Shown here: in pieces, positions 1 through 11,622 of the stretch
How positions within the stretch are numbered: the first letter of the stretch is position 1
Layout of the letters: every line of letters begins with the position of its first letter
Source: UBA6912 sp963792895
GTDB lineage: Bacteria; Actinomycetota; Acidimicrobiia; Spongiisociales; UBA5794
Direction of reading: 5' to 3'
DNA: 64,000 nt
NCBI GenBank assembly: GCA_963792895.1
Contig: CAWBYA010000007.1
Location: 186,001 to 250,000 of the forward strand
The notes under the pieces: generated by a model
Database searches by the model: none
What the model saw: the letters and a program-made list of their open reading frames with translations, nothing else
What the model was told of the DNA's origin: nothing
Program-made: the position numbers and the translations under genes

Positions 1-1
1 C

Positions 2-3553
<3,552 letters not shown>

Positions 3554-3555
3554 AG

Positions 3556-3621
3556 CACGGCGCTCGCGGCGACCGCGCCGTGGATGGCCAACGATGGGGC
3601 GGGCTCCCGAGAGCCCGCCCC
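3556..3621. terminator. Bidirectional terminator, two hairpins between nuclease gene and dodecin
   Basis: A first stem pairs 3556-3563 with 3575-3582 (8 bp). A second, perfect 11-bp stem pairs GGGGCGGGCTC (3596-3606) with 3611-3621 around a CCGA loop. The pair sits between two converging genes. There is no T-run, which is common for high-GC actinobacterial terminators. Confidence 0.7.
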
Positions 3622-3664
3622 ACTCTGCGTCCCGCTCGTCACCGGGTCCCAGACAGCTCCGCTG

Positions 3665-3883
3665 CTACTTGACGACGAACGCCAGCTTGCAGCTCGCCCG
3701 GTACTGCACGACCTCGCCGTCCTTCACGCGCGCATTCCACGAGTGGACCTCGACGCCGGTGATGCCGCTGATGCTCTCGGCGGCCTTCTTGACGGCCCGG
3801 GCGACGGCGTCCTCGAAGCTCTCGTCCGAGATTCCGATCACCTCGATAACCTTGATGGCACCCCTGTCGATGTGGTCGTTCAC
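3665..3883 (-). CDS. Dodecin family flavin-binding protein
   Basis: This 72-residue protein has the usual dodecin length. It carries the conserved order ending in an EVHSWNARV-type strand with the tryptophan that stacks on the flavin isoalloxazine ring, then a basic C-terminal strand (SCKLAFVVK). Family knowledge: dodecins form hollow 12-mers that store or buffer riboflavin, FMN or FAD. The start is GTG at 3883, preceded by a good ribosome site (GAGAGGAGCC, 6 nt spacing); a TAGCAT hexamer lies further upstream, so the mRNA is probably leadered. It is transcribed alone and converges on the upstream nuclease gene. Confidence 0.88.
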   Translation of the reverse strand: MNDHIDRGAIKVIEVIGISDESFEDAVARAVKKAAESISGITGVEVHSWNARVKDGEVVQYRASCKLAFVVK

Positions 3884-4100
3884 CGCTTTGGCTCCTCTCA
3901 GATGATGGCGGGGATGCTACCGGCGGCCGCCGGCCGTGGGCGGTGGCTATCGTCCGCAGTGTGACGCGCCAGTTCTCGTTCGCCTCACGGCGCGGCGGCC
4001 TGCCGACCGGTCGCGGTGGCCTCTTGGCCCTTTCGTGGCCGCTGATCACCGTCGTCATTGCCCTCGGAGCGATGCGAGGGTCTGTAACGGGCCTCACCGA

Positions 4101-4134
4101 CCCGGCAACTCCCCTTGTTGCCGGGACTTCTTTT
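4101..4134 (+). terminator. Intrinsic terminator-like hairpin with U-tract
   Basis: A perfect 9-bp stem, CCCGGCAAC (4101-4109) with GTTGCCGGG (4117-4125), is followed directly by ACTTCTTTT. This is the most classical Rho-independent shape in the window and points to a plus-strand transcript ending here. It overlaps the possible start of the small membrane ORF, so one of the two calls needs revision. Confidence 0.45.
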
Positions 4135-4366
4135 CCTCCTGGCGGCGCCGACCACATGGTTGTTCGCGCTGGCGAAGCTCGCTCCCGTCGTGACCGTGGT
4201 GCTCGGCGTCGTCACGAGTTTCCCACTGTGGTTTCTCCTCGGTTCCCGCCTCGCCGATGCGAGCTGGACCTGGGGCCAGTGGGCGCGGCGCTATATCGCG
4301 TGGGCCATTGGCTGGGCCGTCGCCGCGATGGTGCTGCTGGCGGTCGTGGCTTCGTTCATCGATTGA
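4115..4366 (+). CDS. Small membrane protein, possibly the 3' part of a frameshifted gene
   Basis: The 83 residues include about two or three hydrophobic segments (LPGLLFLLAAPTTWLFAL, VVTVVLGVVTSFPLWFLL, AWAIGWAVAAMVLLAVV) and end 7 bp from the converging oxidoreductase gene. The start is uncertain: TTG at 4115 or 4118 lies inside a terminator-like hairpin and has no ribosome site. A second frame, open from GTG 3943/3961 to about 4140, has good codon bias and one hydrophobic stretch (LLALSWPLITVVIALGAM). The two together would make one ~135-residue membrane protein with one extra base near 4110-4135. The family was not recognised. Confidence 0.45.
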   Translation: MLPGLLFLLAAPTTWLFALAKLAPVVTVVLGVVTSFPLWFLLGSRLADASWTWGQWARRYIAWAIGWAVAAMVLLAVVASFID

Positions 4367-4373
4367 ATCCGCC

Positions 4374-5291
4374 TCAGCGTGACGCATCGAGAATGGCAAG
4401 CACCTCGCCGAGTTCCTCGACGGCGGCGGCTGTGATGGGATCAACGACCAGCTGGATGTGAGCAACGCCGAGGTCCGCATAGCGGCGGAATTCGGCCGCA
4501 AGGTGCTCAGGAGTCCCCGACAGGGCCATTGACGTCGGGCGGCCGGGGCTGCCGTGCTGGCCTCCGCTTCCGCCGGTCATCTCCACCATGACGGTGATGG
4601 TGTGCGCCACTTCGCCGGGCATGCGCCCGGCCTCGAGACAGGCCGTATCCACCTGTGCGAGCATCGGCGCCAATCCCGCGGGCGTATTGCCGAACCACGA
4701 GTGCCAGGCGTTCCACATCGCAACATGGGGCAGCGTCGCGGCCAACATGCGCGGTCCTTGCGACCCGACCATCAGCGGCGGACCGCCGGGCCGCGGCCGT
4801 GGCAACAGCTCGCAGTCTCGGACGTGGTAGTACCTGCCGGAGAAGTCGACGTGCCCCACCGACAGGAGGGTGCGGATGATCGTGAATGCCTCCTCGAAGC
4901 GGCTGACCCGGTGATCGAAGGGGAATCCGAATGCGGCGTATTCTGCTTCGTTCCAGCCTGCGCCCAACCCGAGGATGAGCCGGCCACCGGAGATCTCGTC
5001 GACGGTCGCCGCCTTCTTCGCCAGCATCGCCGGGGCGTGGAAGCTCGTCGCAGCGACGAGAGGCCCGAGCGTGACCCGATCTGTGATGGCGGCGATTGCG
5101 GCGAGCTGGGACCACGCTTCCCATGGCCCGGCTGCGCCCCCATCCTCGAGCCGGTAGAGCAAGTGGTCGCCAACCCATATGGAGTCGAAACCGACGTCCT
5201 CGATCGTCTCGATGAGGGTCCTGAGCTCCGGCCACCGAACCTCTCGCTCGATCTCGGGCAGCTGAACGCCGATGGCGAGGGGTCGCGGCAT
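4374..5291 (-). CDS. LLM-class (luciferase-like) F420- or FMN-dependent oxidoreductase
   Basis: This 305-residue protein has the luciferase-like TIM-barrel pattern: IGVQLPE at the N-terminus, GFDSIWVGDHLL, the RVTLGPLVAATSFHAPAMLAK segment, ISGGRLILGLGAGW, and RFEEAFTIIRTLL. In actinobacteria such proteins usually use coenzyme F420, but the cofactor cannot be settled by eye. ATG 5291 was chosen over an upstream in-frame start at 5342 because a TACGAT hexamer lies 6 nt before it, fitting a leaderless mRNA. It is divergent from the nitroreductase gene. Confidence 0.85.
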   Translation of the reverse strand: MPRPLAIGVQLPEIEREVRWPELRTLIETIEDVGFDSIWVGDHLLYRLEDGGAAGPWEAWSQLAAIAAITDRVTLGPLVAATSFHAPAMLAKKAATVDEISGGRLILGLGAGWNEAEYAAFGFPFDHRVSRFEEAFTIIRTLLSVGHVDFSGRYYHVRDCELLPRPRPGGPPLMVGSQGPRMLAATLPHVAMWNAWHSWFGNTPAGLAPMLAQVDTACLEAGRMPGEVAHTITVMVEMTGGSGGQHGSPGRPTSMALSGTPEHLAAEFRRYADLGVAHIQLVVDPITAAAVEELGEVLAILDASR

Positions 5292-5297
5292 CGGTGG

Positions 5298-5303
5298 ATC
5301 GTA
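5298..5303 (-). promoter_or_regulatory. -10 hexamer TACGAT, LLM oxidoreductase
   Basis: Ends 6 nt before ATG 5291; leaderless-type arrangement. Confidence 0.5.
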
Positions 5304-5350
5304 CTCCGGCCGCAACGCGGCAGCAGGTGCCCGGGCGCCCATGCGTCGGG

Positions 5351-5356
5351 TACCCT
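5351..5356 (+). promoter_or_regulatory. -10 hexamer TACCCT, nitroreductase
   Basis: Ends 7 nt before ATG 5364; divergent from the LLM oxidoreductase promoter about 50 bp away. Confidence 0.4.
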
Positions 5357-5363
5357 CGCCGCC

Positions 5364-6005
5364 ATGGATCTCTACGAAGCGCTGTACACGACCAGGGCGA
5401 TGCGGCGTGTTGCGCCCGAGGCCATTCCCGACGAGGACGTTCGGTTGATGCTCGACGCTGCCGTTCGTGCTCCGTCCGGCAGCAACGCTCAGAACTGGCG
5501 ATGGCTGGTCGTGACGGACACGCCGACCATCGCTGCGCTCGCCGACCTCTACCGGGAGGCGTGGGGTGTCCTCAACGAGACCGTGTATGCGGGCGCCGAC
5601 CGGACTGCGAATCCTCAGATGGCCCGCGTCTTCAACTCGTCACAGTGGCTCGCCGACAACTTCCAACACGTGCCTCTGGTCATCCTCCCTTTCCACCGCA
5701 ACGACCCCACCGGCGCATCGATCTACCCGGCCGTCTGGAACCTGATGCTGGCCGCCCGGGGGCGGGGGATCGGCACGACGCTCACGACCATCCTCGGCTC
5801 GTTTCGCAATGAGCAGGTGGCCGATCTGCTCGGCGTCCCTCTCGACAAGGGCTGGAGGAACGCTGCAGCCATACCGTGCGGGTATCCGCTCGGCCGGTGG
5901 GGGGTCGCCGCCCGCCGCCCCGTCGAGGAAGTGGTCTACCAGGACCGTTGGGGGGAATCGCCTGAGTGGAGCGTGCCGGAACCGATGTGGAGCGCCGAGT
6001 CGTGA
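5364..6005 (+). CDS. Nitroreductase family protein (FMN-dependent NAD(P)H oxidoreductase)
   Basis: This 213-residue protein starts MDLYEALYTTRAMRR, the classical nitroreductase opening with an Arg that contacts the FMN phosphate. It continues with IPDEDVRLMLDAAVRAPSGSN and NWRWLVV, and ends with a GYPLGRWG-type motif after the GIGTTLTT helix. Family members reduce nitro compounds, quinones or flavins, or dehalogenate; the substrate here is unknown. ATG 5364 gives the standard N-terminus and follows a TACCCT hexamer by 7 nt. Its stop overlaps the next gene's GTG start (GTGA), so the lipoprotein downstream is probably co-translated. Confidence 0.88.
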   Translation: MDLYEALYTTRAMRRVAPEAIPDEDVRLMLDAAVRAPSGSNAQNWRWLVVTDTPTIAALADLYREAWGVLNETVYAGADRTANPQMARVFNSSQWLADNFQHVPLVILPFHRNDPTGASIYPAVWNLMLAARGRGIGTTLTTILGSFRNEQVADLLGVPLDKGWRNAAAIPCGYPLGRWGVAARRPVEEVVYQDRWGESPEWSVPEPMWSAES

Positions 6006-6424
6006 GCCGCGTGGTGGCCGCATTCCTCCTCGTCGTCGGACTCGCTGCGGGATGCGCCGGCGTTGCCGAGAGTGCCCAGGGCCTGCGTGACCGCATCGGT
6101 GCGATCGACATCGACGAGACCCTCGCCGGGCTGCGCGACTGCGACAAGCTGTCCGACACCTTCGTCGGGGTCGTCCGCACAGCCGCCGACACGATCGATG
6201 AGCTCGCCGCGAAATCGGAAGGGCGGCTCCCCGCAACGGAGATCAGGGGGTATGTCGACAAGATCGCCGTGAGCCAGTACTTCGACATCGCAGAGGCGAT
6301 CGGATGCCTCCAGGTGCAGCAACGCCTGAACACGATCGACCAGCTGCGGGGCGTGCAAACGGAGACACCCGCCGGTACCGATTTCATCAACGAGATCCTT
6401 CGCCAGGTCCAGAACCAGGGCTGA
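6002..6424 (+). CDS. Small putative lipoprotein of unknown function
   Basis: This 140-residue protein starts at GTG 6002, overlapping the nitroreductase stop by 4 bp. The N-terminus is a short lipoprotein signal (VSRVVAAFLLVVGLAAGC) with Cys-18 as the likely lipidated residue. The mature part is helical and acidic with two cysteines (DCDKLS, IGCLQ) that could form a disulfide. No domain was recognised. An in-frame GTG at 5966 would add 12 residues before the signal and looks less likely. It converges on the dGTPase gene with 14 bp between stops. Confidence 0.7.
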   Translation: MSRVVAAFLLVVGLAAGCAGVAESAQGLRDRIGAIDIDETLAGLRDCDKLSDTFVGVVRTAADTIDELAAKSEGRLPATEIRGYVDKIAVSQYFDIAEAIGCLQVQQRLNTIDQLRGVQTETPAGTDFINEILRQVQNQG

Positions 6425-6438
6425 GGCCCGGCAACACC

Positions 6439-7443
6439 TCAGTCGAAGAGTCTCGGGCGGAAGAGCCGGTCGTGCATGCGGATGGCGAATCGATCGGTCA
6501 TGCCGGCTACATAGTCGATGACTTGCGTCTGGTTCGTCGAAGCCTCGTGGCGATACGTCGTGGGAATCTCGGCTGGGTGCTCGGTGAAGTAGGCGACGAG
6601 GCCGCGCACGATCTCCTTGGCCCGCCGACGCTGCGGCTCCATCTCGGCCCGCAAGTAGACCCGCTCGAACATGAAGGCACGCAGCTCGTGCATGACCTCC
6701 AGTAGCGCAGGGTCCATCGAGATGACGCCGGTTCGGAGTGACTCGTCGGTCACGGATCGAATGGCGGTGTCGATCCACTCGCGTCCTGGGTCACCGAACG
6801 CAGCGAGAGCGCCCGTCGGCACGTCGGAGACGTCGAGCACACCCGCTCGGAGCGCATCCTCGGCATCATGGGTCAGGTATGCGATGCGGTCGGCGAACCG
6901 CAGGATGTCGCCCTCGGGCGTGCTCGGCTTGTCGGAAACGCGCCAGGGATGGCGGGCGATCGCGTCCGTGACCTCCCACGTGAGGTTGATCGGCTCGAGC
7001 AGCGCGAAGATGCGCACGCTCTGTTCGGCGTGGCTCCACTCGCCCTCGACGAACTCGGAGAGCGCCTCCTCGCCCGTGTGGCCAAAGGGCGAGTGGCCAA
7101 CGTCGTGCCCCAGGCACATCGCTTCTGTGAGCGTCTCGTTGAGCGACAGGTTGCGGGCGATGGCACGCCCGATCTGGGTGACCTTGAGCGTGTGAGTGAG
7201 CCGGGTGACGTAGTGGTCGCCCTCCGGATTCATGAACACCTGCGTCTTGTGCTTCAGCCGCCGAAACGACTTGGAGTGCAGGATGCGGTCTCGGTCGCGC
7301 TCGAACGCAGTGCGGTGCGGATCGGGCATCTCGGGGAGGGCCCTGCCCCGCGACCCGGCTGCCCTCGTGGCCGCCGGCGCAAGCGTCTGCTCCTCCAAGC
7401 GCTCAGCATCCTCTCGTGTGCGGAGGCGAAACTGGTCGGTCAT
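6439..7443 (-). CDS. dgt: dGTPase-like HD-domain deoxynucleotide triphosphohydrolase
   Basis: This 334-residue protein carries the HD metal-binding set: H84 in LTHTLKV, H113-D114 in GHDVGHSPFGH, and D185 in FADRIAYL, preceded by the FRRLKHKTQVF segment typical of dGTPase-like proteins. Family knowledge: these enzymes cleave dNTPs to deoxynucleosides and triphosphate and so balance dNTP pools. The start is ATG 7443, 10 bp after the stop of the class II ribonucleotide reductase gene on the same strand. The two likely form an operon that both makes and degrades dNTPs. Confidence 0.9.
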   Translation of the reverse strand: MTDQFRLRTREDAERLEEQTLAPAATRAAGSRGRALPEMPDPHRTAFERDRDRILHSKSFRRLKHKTQVFMNPEGDHYVTRLTHTLKVTQIGRAIARNLSLNETLTEAMCLGHDVGHSPFGHTGEEALSEFVEGEWSHAEQSVRIFALLEPINLTWEVTDAIARHPWRVSDKPSTPEGDILRFADRIAYLTHDAEDALRAGVLDVSDVPTGALAAFGDPGREWIDTAIRSVTDESLRTGVISMDPALLEVMHELRAFMFERVYLRAEMEPQRRRAKEIVRGLVAYFTEHPAEIPTTYRHEASTNQTQVIDYVAGMTDRFAIRMHDRLFRPRLFD

Positions 7444-7453
7444 GTCACTCCCC

Positions 7454-9352
7454 TCAACACGTCGAGTGGCCACACGAGTGACACTTGCCACAGGCTTCGG
7501 CGAACTCGAAGGATGCCGAACCGCACACCGGGCAGATGTCGAGCACGCTCTGGCCCCGTTGCGGCGGCACGAAGGCCTCATCCTCGCCCACCGCAGGAGG
7601 CGATCCCTCCACGGTGCCGAAATCGGTCCCTCCCGCCCGTCCTCGGTTGAGCACCTGCCACTGCTTCGACCCGTCGCGGTAGACGGTGATGCCTGTGCAC
7701 CCGAGCTCGGCTGCGAGCAGGAAGATGCGGCGGACGTCGGCGTGCGTTGCGTCCCGCGGCAGATTGATGGTCTTGCTGACCGCATTGTCGACGTGGCGCT
7801 GGAACACGGCTTGGTGACGCACGTGCCACTCGGGTGCGATGTCGTGCGCCGTGGGGAAGCGCGCCGCCAACTCGCTGGGGACTCCGTCGAGGCCGCGCAC
7901 TCCGCCCCGGTCTGCCACGACGGCGGCGAGATCGTCGCTCCACACGCCCGCGTCTCGCGCCGCGGCCTCGAAGTCGGGGTTCACCTCGCCGAGCACGGTT
8001 CCCTCCATCACCTTGCGGTAGTAGCTGAGGGCGAACAGCGGCTCGATGCCCGATGAGCAGCCGGCGATGATCGAGATGGTGCCCGTCGGGGCGATGGTGG
8101 TGCGGGTGGCGTTGCGCAAGGGGCGGTGCTGCGCATCCGGCCCGTACACGGACACCTGCCAGTTGGCGAAAGGCCCGCGCTCGGCGGCCAGCGCCTCGGA
8201 CGCGGCATCGGCTTCCGCCGACACGAAACTCATCACTCGGTCGCCGAGCGCAATCGCTGCGTCGTCGTCGTACGGGATGCCGAGGCGCACCAGGAGGTCG
8301 GCCCAGCCCATGACGCCCAGCCCGATCTTGCGGTTCCCCCGCTTGTGGATCTGCTCGATCTCCGGCACGGGGTAGTGGCTGCGCTCGACGGCGTTGTCGA
8401 GGAACCGGACAGCGATGTCAACGAGCCGGCGTAGCTCGGGCCAGTCCACATCGTCGGGACCCGCGAGCTGTGCGAGGTTGATGGAGCCGAGCACGCACGC
8501 CTCGAACGGCAGCAATGGCTGCTCCCCGCATGGGTTGGTCGCCTCGATCCGGCCGAGCGACGGCGTCGGGTTGGTGCGCGGGGCGTTCATACGATCGAGG
8601 AACACCAGACCGGGGTCGCCCGTCTCCCAGGCGGCGTCGACCATCTGTGCGAAGACCTCGCCTGCAGAGATCTCGGCGACGGCCTCGCCGGAGCGGGGGT
8701 TCACGAGGGCGTAGGTGTCGCCCGCGGCGGCGCGACGCATCCAATCTTCCGTGACGGCGACGGAGAGGTTGAAGTTGGTGATACCACCGGTTCGCTTTGC
8801 GTCGATGAATTCGCGAATGTCCGGGTGGGTGACGTCCAGGATGCCCATGTTGGCGCCGCGGCGAAACGAGCCCTGCTTGATGTGCTCGGTGGCCGAGTCG
8901 TAGACCTCGAGGAACGAAACCGGGCCGGACGAGATGCCGCGTGTGGTCTTCACCATGTCACCGCGCGGCCGCAGGCGGGAGAACGAGAAGCCGGTGCCTC
9001 CACCAGATTGGTGGATCTTCGCCGCCAGCTTCAAGGTGTCGAAGATTCCATCGAGCGAGTCCTCGATGGGCAGCACGAAGCAGGCGGCCAACTGCTGGAG
9101 GTCTCTGCCTGCGTTCATGAGGGTCGGCGAGTTGGGGAGGAAGGCGAGGGTCGCCATCGCCTCGTAGAACACGGTCTCCCATTCGTCCGGCGCACCTCCC
9201 CACTCCGCTTCGGCCGCAGCGATGTCGTGGGCGACGCGCCGAAACATGTCCTCGGGCCGCTCCACGGGGCGACCATCGGCACCGCGCAGCAGATAGCGCC
9301 GCTCGACGACGGTGCGGGCGTTCGGCGTGAGTGGGATGGCGTCGGTGGTCAT
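7454..9352 (-). CDS. nrdJ: Adenosylcobalamin-dependent (class II) ribonucleotide reductase
   Basis: This 632-residue protein has the class II RNR signature. C91 (LAACFVLP) and C286 (FEACVLGS) form the reducible pair, and N273-P-C275-G-E277 (TNPCGEQP) holds the thiyl-radical cysteine with its Asn/Glu helpers, 11 residues before C286 as in other class II enzymes. The C-terminus has a cysteine-rich tail (CPVCG, CGKCHSCGHSTC), likely a zinc-binding and dithiol-relay element. It makes dNTPs from ribonucleotides without oxygen-dependent radical generation and needs vitamin B12. The ATG 9352 start gives a normal N-terminus; the in-frame extension to 9487 reads like non-coding Arg-rich sequence. A TAGGAT hexamer lies 16 nt upstream, with a GAGGT ribosome site. 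Confidence 0.93.
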   Translation of the reverse strand: MTTDAIPLTPNARTVVERRYLLRGADGRPVERPEDMFRRVAHDIAAAEAEWGGAPDEWETVFYEAMATLAFLPNSPTLMNAGRDLQQLAACFVLPIEDSLDGIFDTLKLAAKIHQSGGGTGFSFSRLRPRGDMVKTTRGISSGPVSFLEVYDSATEHIKQGSFRRGANMGILDVTHPDIREFIDAKRTGGITNFNLSVAVTEDWMRRAAAGDTYALVNPRSGEAVAEISAGEVFAQMVDAAWETGDPGLVFLDRMNAPRTNPTPSLGRIEATNPCGEQPLLPFEACVLGSINLAQLAGPDDVDWPELRRLVDIAVRFLDNAVERSHYPVPEIEQIHKRGNRKIGLGVMGWADLLVRLGIPYDDDAAIALGDRVMSFVSAEADAASEALAAERGPFANWQVSVYGPDAQHRPLRNATRTTIAPTGTISIIAGCSSGIEPLFALSYYRKVMEGTVLGEVNPDFEAAARDAGVWSDDLAAVVADRGGVRGLDGVPSELAARFPTAHDIAPEWHVRHQAVFQRHVDNAVSKTINLPRDATHADVRRIFLLAAELGCTGITVYRDGSKQWQVLNRGRAGGTDFGTVEGSPPAVGEDEAFVPPQRGQSVLDICPVCGSASFEFAEACGKCHSCGHSTC

Positions 9353-9688
9353 GCGAACCTCGTGCGCGATCCTAGGACCGGTGGGTGACGAGACTCGTGG
9401 GAAGGCGCGCCGCCGACGACTTCGCCGGCAATGGGGCTGGCCCGCTGGCAGAAGAACCTCCTCAGCCCGGGCTTCGCCCGGCAGCATCCCCAGAGGGCAT
9501 CGGGTTGCGCAAGCGGCCGACGGTTCATGGGTGGCTGAAGAGCGTCGTCGACGTCGAGGTGGGCGGTGCGACGGCGCGCCTCATCCCCTCGCATCTCCTC
9601 GCATCGCTTCGCTCTGCGATCCCCCCTCACACAACGGGGCGCCCTGGGCTCGGTGTCCTATGGTTTCGGCCGTGAGAAAGAACTGGAG
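9353..9688. other. Intergenic region between nrdJ and channel gene, with a dispersed-repeat fragment
   Basis: No gene is supported here. It holds the nrdJ promoter candidate (TAGGAT on the minus strand, 9369-9374), a small hairpin (9477-9491, CCGGGC/GCCCGG) and, at 9577-9627, an inverted diverged copy of part of the 121-bp repeat found at 16.3-17.0 kb. No cobalamin riboswitch box was recognised, and the candidate -10 lies downstream of the hairpin. Confidence 0.6.
9577..9627 (-). repeat. Dispersed partial copy of the 121-bp repeat unit
   Basis: In reverse complement this stretch matches the core of the array unit, including the GGAGCGATGCGAGG-like and GATCGCAGAGC-like segments, with an extra internal repetition of CTCGCATC. 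It is in the opposite orientation to the array. Confidence 0.65.
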
Positions 9689-10768
9689 ATGCGGTACGTA
9701 GCGGCGATCGTTGGGGTCGCACTCGTTGTGACGGTCCTGGCCGACATGGTCAACACGCTCGTCACCACCCAGACGGCCCAGGGGCGGTGGTGGCTGACGC
9801 GCCGCGTCTACACGATCGCGTGGAAGGTGATCAGGCGCATCGCCGAGGCGCTCGGCGAGGGTCCGGCCAGAGAACGCCTGCTCGGCACGTTTGCGCCGGT
9901 CTCGGTGCTTGCACTGCTCGTCGTGTGGGTCGTGCAGCAGGTGCTCGGTTTTGCCCTCATCTGGTGGGCCGTCGGGGGCGTGAGCGGAGCGTCCGGCTTC
10001 GGCGACTACGTGTACTACTCGGGCGTCGTCTACTTCACGCTGGGGTTCGGGGAGGTGGTGCCCGCAGAGATCGTGCCCCGGCTCGGTGCGTTGGCAGAGG
10101 CGTTCGCCGGCGTGCTCACCACGGCCCTCGTCATCGGCTACCTCCCTGCGCTCTACGGGGCCTACAGCGAGCGGGAACGCAAACTGATGACCCTGGACGA
10201 CGGGTCGGAGGGGCGCATCACCCCAACCAACCTCCTGCTCGCTCGAGCCCCCGACGCCGAGCTCGATGACATCCTCCCCTTCTTCGGGGAGTGGGAGGAG
10301 TGGATTGCGGGCATCATCGAAACCCACTCGACGTTCCCGATGCTCACCCTCTTCCGGTCCAAGGACCCCGGACAGCACTGGATCACGGCGCTCGGGCTGG
10401 TCACTGATGCCGCCCTCCAGTGCCAGTTGATCGAGGGGGCGGAGAATCGGGCGCCGTACTGGATGGTGCGGAGGGCGATCCGCCTGTTCGACCAGCTCAC
10501 GGTCGACGCCGACCTCAGCGAATACGTCGCCCGCTTCGACGAGATCTACTCGGGTGACAACACGCTGTTTCGCCAGCTGTATGACGACCTCGCGGCCCAC
10601 GGCTTCGACGTGATCCCATTCGATGAAGCGGGGCCTGCGATTCGGGACCTGCGCCGGCGCTACGACGCAGCACTGGAGTATCTCATCGACGAGCTGCTCG
10701 CCCCGCGTGGCTTCTGGGGTCATGCGGTCGGGCATCGAGTCGATGCCAGACGCCAGGCGGGTTTCTGA
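9689..10768 (+). CDS. Two-TM potassium-channel-like membrane protein with large cytoplasmic tail
   Basis: This 359-residue protein has an N-terminal hydrophobic helix, a second helix (VSVLALLVVWVVQQVLGFAL, 71-90), a pore helix with a filter-like TLGFGE (117-122), and a third membrane helix (FAGVLTTALVIGYLPALYG). The order TM-pore-TM resembles the ion-channel-2 family; the filter is not the canonical TVGYG, so selectivity is uncertain. The remaining ~200 residues are soluble and helical and look unlike a standard RCK domain. ATG 9689 follows GAAAGAACTGGAG. It converges on the HAD gene with 11 bp between stops. Confidence 0.72.
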   Translation: MRYVAAIVGVALVVTVLADMVNTLVTTQTAQGRWWLTRRVYTIAWKVIRRIAEALGEGPARERLLGTFAPVSVLALLVVWVVQQVLGFALIWWAVGGVSGASGFGDYVYYSGVVYFTLGFGEVVPAEIVPRLGALAEAFAGVLTTALVIGYLPALYGAYSERERKLMTLDDGSEGRITPTNLLLARAPDAELDDILPFFGEWEEWIAGIIETHSTFPMLTLFRSKDPGQHWITALGLVTDAALQCQLIEGAENRAPYWMVRRAIRLFDQLTVDADLSEYVARFDEIYSGDNTLFRQLYDDLAAHGFDVIPFDEAGPAIRDLRRRYDAALEYLIDELLAPRGFWGHAVGHRVDARRQAGF

Positions 10769-10779
10769 ACCTCGTTCTG

Positions 10780-11337
10780 CTAGACCGAGCGGTGACTCAA
10801 CTCCCGGATCAGCTCGGCGAACTCGGCCCATCCGGCAACGTCGACCACACGATCGAGCGGCCGGTTCCATGGCCGGACGAACCGGCACACCACAGCCTCC
10901 GGCCGGCTGTGGGAGAGATCGCGCAGCTGCTGTGGGCTGTCGTCGAGGTAGACGTCGCACGGGACGATCCACTTCTGGGCGATGATGTGTACCTCGCGGG
11001 TTGGCAGGCGGTGCTCGGCGATCCAGGCGTAGGTGTCGTGCACGGCCCATCCCGGTTTGGCGGTGATGATGACGATCTGATGCTCACCGGAGAGCTTTCG
11101 CAGCGTCGAGACCGCTTCGGGGTAGGTGTCGAGCCCGCGGAAGAGCGACACGGCTCGATCGCGATGCGCCCAATCCCAGAACTCGCGCTTCGCGGTGAAG
11201 TGGGTGAGCTCGAGCGCCCCACTCCAGGTCTCGACGAGATCAGGTGTCAGGTCGGTACCGAACTCGGCGTTGTAGAGCCGCATCCATCCATTCGTGAAGT
11301 CCGCCACCACCCCGTCGAGATCGATCCCCAGCCGCAT
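10780..11337 (-). CDS. HAD-superfamily 5'(3')-deoxyribonucleotidase-like protein
   Basis: This 185-residue protein begins MRLGIDLDGVVADF, which is HAD motif I (DxDGV), with D6 as the nucleophile and D8 as the acid/base. Motif II is VIITAKPG, and DVYLDDSPQQL supplies the final acidic pair. The layout fits the NT5C-type nucleotidases that dephosphorylate dNMPs, though substrates vary in this group. ATG 11337 is preceded by TAGGTT at a 6-nt spacing (leaderless type). Confidence 0.82.
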   Translation of the reverse strand: MRLGIDLDGVVADFTNGWMRLYNAEFGTDLTPDLVETWSGALELTHFTAKREFWDWAHRDRAVSLFRGLDTYPEAVSTLRKLSGEHQIVIITAKPGWAVHDTYAWIAEHRLPTREVHIIAQKWIVPCDVYLDDSPQQLRDLSHSRPEAVVCRFVRPWNRPLDRVVDVAGWAEFAELIRELSHRSV

Positions 11338-11343
11338 GGGCGC

Positions 11344-11349
11344 AACCTA
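11344..11349 (-). promoter_or_regulatory. -10 hexamer TAGGTT, HAD gene
   Basis: Ends 6 nt before ATG 11337; leaderless type. Confidence 0.45.
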
Positions 11350-11622
11350 GGAGGGCGCTGGAGAAGCACAAAATGGCACGGGCAGGCGTCGTTGCCGAAC
11401 ACCGAGGCGAGTCACCTCGCGCCGGCTGCCATCGGTCGGTGCGAGATGGGAGCCGGGTCGCGGGAAAGGCTCGACCCCCGGGCGACCCCGATGCGGGTCT
11501 CCCGGAGGTCGTGCCGCTTCCACCGGATGACCGGGGGCAGATGCGGACTGTCGTGAAGTATCCGCTACTGGGACGTTCTCCGCTGAAGCGCCTCCGCCCG
11601 TCCTCCCCTTCTCCCTTCGAAC

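Noticed and set aside
9353..9500. Cobalamin riboswitch upstream of nrdJ
   Set aside because: No B12-box-like motif seen, and the likely -10 lies only 16 nt before the ATG, leaving no room for a leader.
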